Below are positions 56,976 to 64,000 of a stretch of 64,000 nt of DNA, piece after piece. Source of the DNA: Paraphoma chrysanthemicola. Taxonomy: Eukaryota; Ascomycota; Dothideomycetes; Pleosporales; Phaeosphaeriaceae. How positions within the stretch are numbered: position 1 is the first letter of the stretch; each line of letters opens with the position of its first letter. Under the pieces are notes generated by a model. The model was not told where the DNA came from. It did no database searches and worked only from the letters and a program-made list of their open reading frames with translations. The DNA lies in NCBI GenBank assembly GCA_020744225.1, contig JAGMWG010000010.1, positions 1,426,001 to 1,490,000 of the forward strand, in the 5' to 3' direction. Position numbers and translations under genes: made by a program.

Positions 56976-57386
56976 TGTGAGAAAGATGGCAGAGTAGACA
57001 CTTGGGTGCCTGAGAGTTATCTTATGTTGCTATGGCGGGGTTAGAAGGTATCATGCAATATGCAGTCTAGCAAGCACCGGCGTTTGTAGGAGACGGCATA
57101 GAGTGCCCCGCAGCGCCTGGTGCAGATGAGCCGCATACTTGACGGCAATTCGGGAAAAATGCCGAAGGCGAAGGAGCCAAGCTTACGACATTGTGTGAAA
57201 ATCAAAAGTGTATTGGGTATATACAGTCTCCAAATGGCAAGTGCAACCTTTCTATCTTACCTCTTTCGGCACAAATCCGCGCCGCTGGTACTCAACTGAC
57301 ATGGTGTTCCGTCCATGTCCCCATGCTTCTTCCATCGTACACTCATCCGTCGCCTCGTTCTTACTTTGCTACGACGGATGCGATCT
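56976..57386. other. Intergenic: dehydrogenase promoter and carrier 3' flank
   Basis: 411 bp holding the upstream region of the dehydrogenase and the downstream region of the carrier gene. No other feature is supported. Confidence 0.55.
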
Positions 57387-58471
57387 CTACCTCTTTGCGG
57401 CAATCTTCTTGCGCGCGGCAACCGTGTAGGCGTAGAGAGCATCCTTGAACGCGAACAGGAAGGCAGCGGTGATGACGCTCTGGGTGACCTTAGGGCCAAT
57501 ACCTGGGGAAATTAACAACACTCACACAAGGCATGGCCATGTACTCACCTCCATACAGGCCCGTGTAGCCCTCCTCGCGGATGATCCTCCGGAAGGTGGT
57601 GAGCATGTCCTCGCGCGGGCCGTCCCTACCCGCAACATGCATGCGCGACTTGACGGTGATGTAGGGATATGTGATGCTGGTCGCCAGCAGCTTGCCGAGG
57701 GCACCGAGGTAGAAGGCGTCCTTGGGGGTGACGCGGCGCTTCTTCTCGAGGAACTGCTTCATCTGCTCGAAGACGGTGTACTGCAGAATGGGGTTGATAA
57801 CCAGCACCAGCGCGGGCATCACGCCGGCAAAGAGGCGCGCGGGGCCCTCGTCGCGCAGCAGGGCCAGCAGGGTGCTGAGCGTCGAGGGCGCCTTTGCGGG
57901 CTTTGCGCCGGGCAGGACCGGCTCGTCCGACTCGGACTTGCGGGCGGTCATGCGCGTGTTGACGACCCAGATGGGGTTGGTGATGAGCACCGTCGCGCTG
58001 CCCGCGAGCGCGCCCGCCATCATAGATTCGAGCGTCGTGAGCTTCATCGACGCACGCCCGGCCTTGATCGCCGCCTTCTCGAACCACGCGCGTGTCCACT
58101 CGTACCAGTAGTAGTAGACAAAGTTGGTGACGCTGATGCCGAAAAGCGCAGAATCAAGTCCAGCATAAAGCCCAGCCACGCCCTCGCGCTTGATGATGCG
58201 CCGCGCCGCATCGAGTGTCGACGACTGCGCTCGTTTCGACTCAACCTGAGCACGCGTAGAAAGAGTGATAAGCGGATAGCTGTCCTGGTGAGCGCGTTGC
58301 CAATGTCGACTGTGCGGGCGAGGCCTACGTCAACCCCATTGCAAGTAAACCTCCTCCAGCCCCGGCCAAAGCATGCGCGACGTTATCGGATTGCTGCGCG
58401 GCAGTGCTCTGTGGGATGGCCGCTGTCGACTCGGCCAGCTTCTGCTGTGCCTTTTCCTGTGTTTGGGACAT
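57387..58471 (-). CDS. PMP47: Peroxisomal adenine nucleotide carrier (Pmp47/Ant1)
   Basis: Exons 58,329-58,471, 57,549-58,279 and 57,387-57,502 (introns 49 and 46 nt) give 329 residues. Three mitochondrial-carrier repeats are present. Their signatures are Y-P-L-I-T-L-S-T-R-A-Q (formed across intron 1), N-P-I-W-V-V-N-T-R-M and Y-P-Y-I-T-V-K-S-R-M. The L-D-S-A-L-F-G-I-S-V-T-N-F-V-Y-Y-Y-W-Y-E segment is typical of the Pmp47/PMP34 group. This group imports ATP into peroxisomes in exchange for AMP, feeding acyl-CoA synthetase in beta-oxidation. The signature replaces the usual acidic residue of PX[DE]XX[KR] with Thr/Val, as known for this subgroup. The C-terminal basic tail (A-A-R-K-K-I-A-A-K-R) is visible. 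Length is normal. Confidence 0.92.
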
Positions 58472-59340
58472 TGCGGGGGTGGTAGTGGTGGGTGCGGATA
58501 CGGGTGCGGGTGCGGGTGCGGGTGCGATGCGAATACAGAGATGTTCAAGGAGAGTCAGAAGGATGAGAGAATGTAATCAAGGTAGTCAAAAGGAGAGTTT
58601 CGAGGAAGATGGTCCGTCCTAATTGCGGAGAGTTTGCCTTGCACACTGCGGTTCCGGCTTGTGATGAGCAGTTGGCGTCGCGAGCATTGCCGAGGTCTAA
58701 ACGAGTAGTGGCCGATCAATGCTAAGGTCGAAGCACAGACCCTGCGTCGTTACCTCGTGAATCTATTCATTCTACACTTTAATCTCTGCTTCAGGAGCAA
58801 CCTTCACGGTGTCCGCACACGTGTCACTGTAGCGAGCTGCTGTAGCTCTACTAATATCTCTGACTCTGGAGGGCGATGCCAGTCCATCAAATTTGACCAT
58901 TTTCTGTGCGAACGACGGTCGGGCGAGGTGCAATGTGGCAAAACAAACAAGGCAAGACTGAGGAAGTCGCGTCCGTAAACAGCCACGTGACAGCTCACGC
59001 GTGCCTGCCTGCTTCGCAAATGACGCGATGCACCAAGGCCAAATCTCGCGGCCAGGGATGGCTCCTTCTTCTTCACCTCTTCACAACTGCAGTAACCCAG
59101 GTTGCTGTTTGACGTGCTAGAGATCCCATAAAGGTTCATACCTTGTGGTATAGGCTTATGCCAACCCAGGAAGTCTTGATTGACTCTCTTGGTAGAGGTG
59201 TGCTCGTCACATCTTGACAGCATCTTTTGCGTGTGCTTCGTCACATCAGAGTTGCTGACGGGCCTTCTCCTGGTTAGGAGTTGTTGTCTTTTTATTCTCT
59301 AATTTCAATCTTCGCTTCATTGCGTCTCAGAGCCGATACA
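58472..59340. other. Intergenic: carrier promoter, hexamer repeat, no gene
   Basis: About 870 bp upstream of the carrier gene. It holds a short (GGGTGC)4 tract at 58,502-58,525 in the probable 5' leader. Frames on both strands (for example minus 58,804-59,244) show no motif. Confidence 0.5.
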
Positions 59341-59532
59341 ATGGCTCCCGTTACTCAGGGTCAGACACATTTCATGGTCACCCATACTGACACATATCGT
59401 GGCTCACGTGGCTACGCGCACCGCTCACCGCCAAGACGCGGCTCCGCGAGCCCTCTCAAGAACGCGTCGCCTCGCGATTTGATTCCTCCTCTTCATCTTC
59501 ACATATGGTTTTACCCCGTGTGGCGCTTCTAA
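59341..59532 (+). CDS. Short SP/RG-rich ORF, possible first exon of the SR-repeat gene
   Basis: A 63-codon frame starts at ATG (M-A-P-V-T-Q-G-Q-T-H-F). Its middle, Y-R-G-S-R-G-Y-A-H-R-S-P-P-R-R-G-S-A-S-P, has the same Arg/Ser-Pro style as the downstream gene 180 bp away. That suggests a spliced first exon or an upstream ORF of the same transcript. I could not find a donor-acceptor pair that joins the two frames convincingly, so it is listed separately. Confidence 0.3.
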   Translation: MAPVTQGQTHFMVTHTDTYRGSRGYAHRSPPRRGSASPLKNASPRDLIPPLHLHIWFYPVWRF

Positions 59533-59707
59533 GGCACTTAATTGTGGCACCTGAAGTCCTTGGAAGATCAGATCGGAATCTCTTGAATGAGAACCGATCA
59601 ACGGCCGCCCAGTCATCGACAGGTCTCTTAAATGAGAACTATTGCTCGCTGTAGTCGCTGCAACGAACGTGTGCCCTCGGCCACGGATCGTTTATCCTTC
59701 TCACTCT

Positions 59708-60568
59708 ATGTCGTCTAAAGACAACCGCCCGATGGCACAATGGCCCGGGAAAAGACAGCGGGCACAACTTCGGGCTGGCAGATCGCCTACGACTGCTAGA
59801 GAGCATGCGTTTGTAGATGCCTTGAAGTCGAGACGAGATGCTGAAGACCAGTACAGCCCACCGCGTCATAGGGCTCGCCAGCGTTCAAGCTCGCGCACGC
59901 CACCGGTGAGTCGCCGACGGGCGCGCGAATCTCGTAGCAGGAGCCGAGACACACGCAGAAGTAGAGCTGCGTCTCCTGATAGGTACAGGAGGCAGTCACC
60001 GTCGCCTAGGCGAGATAGCTATAGGGAGAGACACTCATACACGTCGTACCGACCAGGCCGTGACAGAAGCCGCTCACGAGATGCGCCAAGAAGGCGGTCA
60101 GTATCGCGACGTAGAGAACGCTCAGCAGATGACAGATACCGCCACTCGAGGAACGATAGGTATTATTCTCGAAGGAGCCGCTCCCCTCGGAGAGATCAAT
60201 CGCCGGTGAGTTATGGGTCTTCAAAGAGAAGCCCATCACCACGCAGGGCTCGGTCGCCATTGAGAGCTTGCAGCCCTCGCCGAGAGCGATCACCAGAGAG
60301 ACGCCGTTCTCCAAGGAGACTTCATTCGCCAGCAAGAGCCCGCAGCCCTCGCAGAGACCGATCACCAGTGGGATACCTGTGGACGAGGAGGGCTCGCTCA
60401 CCAGCGAGAGCTCGTAGTCCTCCAAGATATGGATCACCTGTGAGACATCGCTCAACAAGGCGGCCTCGGTCACCCTCGAGAGCTCGCAGCCCTCGGAGAG
60501 ACCGGCCACGGAGACGAGATGTCCTAGCGAGGAAGGAGTCGACATCACCACTCACATGCACCGGTTAA
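59708..60568 (+). CDS. SR-repeat (Arg/Ser-rich) protein
   Basis: From ATG at 59,708 (M-S-S-K-D-N-R-P-M-A-Q-W-P-G-K-R) the frame gives 286 residues. After a ~50-residue head (H-A-F-V-D-A-L-K-S-R-R-D-A-E-D) nearly all the rest is an RS-type domain. It is built from R-A-R-S-P-x-R and R-D-R-S-P units, with many S-P and R-S dipeptides. Such domains are phosphorylated by SRPK/CLK kinases and mediate contacts among splicing or RNA-processing factors in the nucleus. No RRM, PWI or zinc finger is seen in this frame. A fused upstream exon might supply one. The DNA is repetitive (period about 24 nt). Its stop lies only 84 bp from the stop of the convergent permease gene. Confidence 0.6.
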   Translation: MSSKDNRPMAQWPGKRQRAQLRAGRSPTTAREHAFVDALKSRRDAEDQYSPPRHRARQRSSSRTPPVSRRRARESRSRSRDTRRSRAASPDRYRRQSPSPRRDSYRERHSYTSYRPGRDRSRSRDAPRRRSVSRRRERSADDRYRHSRNDRYYSRRSRSPRRDQSPVSYGSSKRSPSPRRARSPLRACSPRRERSPERRRSPRRLHSPARARSPRRDRSPVGYLWTRRARSPARARSPPRYGSPVRHRSTRRPRSPSRARSPRRDRPRRRDVLARKESTSPLTCTG

Positions 60569-60652
60569 AATACCCTTGAACGGGAGCGCAGACCTTTCTT
60601 CGCTATTGAATGTTGCGGGCTGATTTGAGCGCAGGCCCGACGAATACAGATC

Positions 60653-62224
60653 CTACTTCCCACTCATCCTCCTTTCCAAGAACCTCAACGGCACGTAAGT
60701 CAGTGCAGACACGGCGAATGCGACTTCAAACCCGATGTCTCCCGTCTGCTCTCCGATTGGGCCCGTGTACCATATTTGAGCCATGCCAGGAATCACCAGG
60801 CCGAGGCATAGCGCACCTGCAAGAATGGCTGCAACGCCTAGGGGAAGCTGGCTCGCGTCGTCCCACGCTTCCTTGTCTTTCGTGTAGGCAATGAAGCTAC
60901 CACGGCGGAACAGCAGATGCTCGACAAGGACTATCCCGATAAATGCGGCACTCCAGTACCCTATAACCCCAAGAAAATTTTCAAGGTTGATAAAGAAAGA
61001 CTTTGCTGCCTCGACCGCTACGCCGATGACAATCCCTGTGATGATGATGCTGAAAACTATGCGCGGGATCCGGAAGAGCCAGGGAACGAGCATCTGGAGA
61101 TTGAGCGTAATGCTGTACATGGTTGCCGCTAGGTTGCCGAGCATGCTGAAGCCCAATATGACTGTCACGAAGCGTCCGAAGCCGCCAGCAGGATGCAGCA
61201 TGGCCGCCAGTACGCCGCTCGCAGCATTGCTCTCATATCCAGCTTGCCATGCCGGAATGTTTGCCGTTGCGCCACCCATCGCAGCCCCTAAAGTCATCAA
61301 AAGGATTGTAGGCAAAGCCAGCCCGACGTATGTGTACGCAGCGATACGCATTGAAGGAGCCTTTGGGTGCATATAAGTCGAGAAATCGCTGGCCAGTGCT
61401 GCCCACGGAAGCATGAATCCTGCAACAAGACCACCGAATGATAGAATTTGGGGTGCTGTCGCAGCTGGTGCTTCGACCTGCTGGCTCAGACTCTTCCCAC
61501 CGCATCCTGTGGTGATGATGAGCGCGATCACAGCCGGGATCCACGCCCACCGCTCGTAGTGATGGAGTACGCGGAAGCCACAAAAGGCGATGATGAGGGC
61601 GAGCAGAGCGATGATGACAATGCCAACCGTAGCACTAATCGTCTCTCCGCTCTTGACTGCAGACAGAGCTTGTCCGCCAATGATGCTGTCCACGACACAG
61701 AAGCCCGTCAGAGTCGCGAGGTTCAGCAAGACTAGCACAGACACGAAGTACTTTCCAAAAGCGAAACGTGCCTGAACGAGCTGGCGCATGCCCGTCTTTG
61801 GGCCCCAGGTGCAGAAGAACGCCACTGGCACCGTGGAGATGAGCGTGAAGAAGAGGATGACGAGCGATGCATCCCGAAGACTGAGGCCAAAGCTCTTTGT
61901 GCCGACCATGCCGAAGGTTACACTGAAAACGTTGTCAGTATCCACCGCATCAAACGCCACGCCGAGTACCTACGGCAGAGGATTGCAGCTCATGCAGAAC
62001 CACAACGTGAATATGTTGAAGTAGTTGGTCTCCGTCCTATCTTCGTATGGCACCGGTGTGCAACCTCGAAGTTCGACGTCCCCTCGAGTCTCGAGGATAC
62101 TCAAAATGCCTCTCCAGTCATTCGCTCTTGAGGAGTCTTCCTCGATTATGCTTTTCGATACATCATGACCATCTCTTTTCTCAGCTGGCAGTCGGCTACT
62201 CTCCACAGCGCCAGAGGTTGACAT
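60653..62224 (-). CDS. NCS1 purine-cytosine permease (Fcy2-like)
   Basis: Exons 61,974-62,224 and 60,653-61,922 (intron 51 nt, phase 2) give 506 residues. The N-terminal cytosolic part ends in the typical R-T-E-T-N-Y-F-N-I-F-T-L-W-F. About 12 hydrophobic segments follow. Conserved stretches include the F-G-M-V-G-T-K-S-F-G-L-S start of the core, the S-D-F-S-T-Y-M segment in the middle, and Y-W-S-A-A-F-I-G-I-V-L-V-E-H. The NCS1 family imports cytosine, adenine, guanine, hypoxanthine or related compounds with protons across the plasma membrane. Which one is not decided by sequence. The ATG at 62,224 was chosen because the frame has no earlier ATG. It is divergently arranged with the MFS gene. 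Confidence 0.9.
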
Positions 62225-62799
62225 AACTCCTAGCAAGTAGATGTCGCCTGGTGATTCGACTCTATTTTCCGAGATGTTGGCACAAACCGTTGACCCACTT
62301 GCGTGAAAAGCTGGAGGTTAGCAGAAGATGGTCACATTGTGAATCTGCAAATTCGCCGACCGCTGCATATCTCTTCTCTCAGGCATGACTCCCCGGTGGC
62401 GCATAGCTGCAAAAAGTCTATCACGCCCTGCGCTATCCGTCGGTTGCGAAAACTCAATGCCGGTCTTCGCAGTCTGGCTGACGCCGGTGCTAACTTCATG
62501 GAGAGTGCTAACCGAAGCCGTTCTTCGCCATCTGCTTCCGGCAAAGCGCTTCTCATCCCACCTTCTTGCTTGGCTGGGACGACATCAGGCGGTTTTGTTG
62601 GCCGACCTAGGCCGGTCAGTATCGGCTACTTCGTTCCTATCGTGCAGCAAGCGGTGCTCTTTACTCCGAATTGTGGACAGCAGTTCTCGGGAGGCACCGT
62701 TAGTGATTATGACGGCCGCGAGCGGGAGAGACGATTTAACGGTGCAGCTGCTCCGTGCCTTTTGCACATCACTCTGGGCAAAAGCAGATCATCACAGCA
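62225..62799. promoter_or_regulatory. Divergent promoter region of the two transporter genes
   Basis: 575 bp between the start codons of the permease and the MFS transporter. Open frames here overlap on both strands and show no motif. No TATA box or known operator was recognised. Confidence 0.45.
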
Positions 62800-64000
62800 A
62801 TGGCTGAAGACAAGCAAGAGCCGGTCGATGAGGCGGCGACGTCAACCGCCGAGGCTGGCGAGGTCGACGTGCCATACAGCATCTACACCAACAAAGAAAA
62901 ATGGTTGATTGTAGGAATGGTGGCCCTCGCTGGCTTTTACAGGTACTCAAACTCAACCACCTCCATCGAAAAGGTCACTGACGAGATCCAGCCCTCTGCC
63001 CGCAAACATCTACTTCCCAGCGATACCGACTCTTGCACAGGCATTCCACAAGTCGATCGACACCATCAATCAGACCGTTACCGTCTATCTCGTGTTCCAA
63101 GGCTTGAGTCCCATGTTATGGGGTCCTATTTCTGACCGCCATGGACGACGTCTGGTGTACCTTGGCTGTCTGAGCATTCTCGTCGCGTCCAGCATTGGCA
63201 TGGCATTGTGTCCGACGGACAAGTTCTGGCTTCTGATGGTCCTTCGATGCTTCCAGTCGGGCGGCAGCGCAAGCACCATTGCCCTTGGTGCTGGCGTGAT
63301 TGGCGACATCTCCACATCAAAAGAACGAGGTGGCTATTTTGGCATGTTCAATCTAGGTCCCATGCTGGCTCCGTGTATAGGCCCCGCGCTTGGAGGTGCG
63401 TTGTCACAGGGCCTTGGATGGCGCTCGATCTTCTGGAGCATAGTCATCATGGTTGCCGTGTGCCTTCTTTGCATTGCACTGTTCCTGCCAGAGACACTCC
63501 GATCTATTGCAGGCAACGGCAGTATTCCAGTACCGAAACGCCTTCGTGCGATTGTCCCCGTTGTTGGCCTCAAAGCCAGCCACGAAGCTTTTGATCCAGC
63601 AACACAAGCCAAGGCGAAGCACTCGGTGAACCCGTTCGTCTTGTTCACATATCCAGACGTTGTTGTCCTGCTCACATTTACCGGCATTGTCTATGCAGTC
63701 AACTACACTATCACAGCCACCCTTTCCTCCTCCTTCGCAAAAATTTATCCCGAGCTCTCCGAGACCGTGCTTGGACTATGCTACCTCCCCCTCGGCGCAG
63801 GCATGATCATCGGAAGCACTATGACTGGCAAGATGCTCGACATGGAGTACGCCCGCATCAAAAAGAAGACTGGCGACAACTTTACAATCGAATATGCACG
63901 ACTACGCATCATGCCCTTTTACCTACTTCTCTTCGTTGTCTGTGTCATCGGCTGGGGCTGGGCCATCCAAGCTCGCGCACACATGGCCGTGCCCCTGATT
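62800..64000 (+). CDS. DHA1-type MFS transporter, 3' end outside the window
   Basis: Exon 1 is 62,800-62,942 and exon 2 starts at 62,992 (intron 49 nt). 384 residues are visible and the frame is still open at the edge. The joined frame gives G-F-Y-S-P-L-P-A-N-I-Y-F-P-A-I-P at TM1. Next come motif A G-P-I-S-D-R-H-G-R-R after TM2 and the antiporter motif C around G-P-M-L-A-P-C-I-G-P-A-L-G-G in TM5. A cytosolic loop and further TM segments follow. It resembles the Qdr/Aqr1/Dtr1 group of H+ antiporters, which export drugs, organic acids or dityrosine precursors. The substrate is not predictable. The short hydrophilic N-terminus (E-D-K-Q-E-P-V-D-E) is cytosolic. Confidence 0.88.

Noticed and set aside
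57445..58485. 346-codon plus-strand frame over the carrier gene
   Set aside because: Antisense to the Pmp47-type carrier, whose three carrier signatures and splice sites fit the minus strand.

Overview
The window looks like chromosomal DNA of a filamentous ascomycete (Pezizomycotina, probably Dothideomycetes-like). The right-hand genes carry short GT-AG introns (about 46-72 nt, one of 190 nt) with TGCTAAC/CTGAC branch-point-like motifs, and they encode typical fungal proteins (Abp2-domain protein, Scd6, Trs120, a DUF3684/sacsin-like protein, Pmp47). The sequence has two compartments that switch sharply near 26.3 kb.

Positions 1 to about 26,300 are an extremely AT-rich, gene-free isochore. 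Conceptual translation that tolerates C-to-T and G-to-A changes shows nested, RIP-degraded transposons. These are: a Ty1/Copia gag-protease fragment (minus strand, 1-1,290); a Ty3/Gypsy chromovirus with protease, RT, RNase H, integrase and chromodomain (plus strand, about 3.2-8.2 kb) behind a ~430-bp LTR-like repeat; and two members of a second Copia family. One of these, R2 at 10,499-18,524, is complete, with 225-bp LTRs and a GTCTA target duplication. The other, R1, is truncated, lacks its RT region, and is split by R2 and by two Fot1/Pogo-type DNA transposons (18,601-20,452 and 22,119-24,091), each flanked by TA. More copies of the ~430-bp LTR, inverted, close the isochore at 25.0-26.3 kb.

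The border zone (26.3-36.7 kb) has normal base composition but few genes. It holds a frameshifted gene remnant, a six-exon gene for a small secreted six-cysteine protein (candidate effector), a metallo-beta-lactamase-fold hydrolase, and an 885-residue secreted protein built largely from a 45-bp minisatellite.

From 36.7 kb to the right edge the DNA is compact and housekeeping-like. In order: an Abp2-domain DNA-binding protein (+); a small KPWE-motif protein (-); Scd6/LSm14, an mRNP/P-body factor (+); TRAPPII subunit Trs120 (-); a 1,717-residue GHKL-ATPase (DUF3684, sacsin-like) protein ending in a zincin-like HELAH motif (+); a Ser/Thr/Cys-rich secreted protein (+); a D-xylose/dihydrodiol dehydrogenase of the Gfo/Idh/MocA family (-); a peroxisomal carrier, Pmp47/Ant1 type (-); an SR-repeat protein (+); an NCS1 purine-cytosine permease (-); and a DHA1 MFS transporter cut by the window end (+). 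These genes do not form one pathway. Scd6 (mRNA fate) and Trs120 (Golgi/endosome traffic) are basic cell functions, and the two right-hand transporters share a divergent promoter region.

No tRNA, rRNA or CRISPR array was recognised. Exon models were joined by hand from splice signals and reading frame, without transcript or homology searches.
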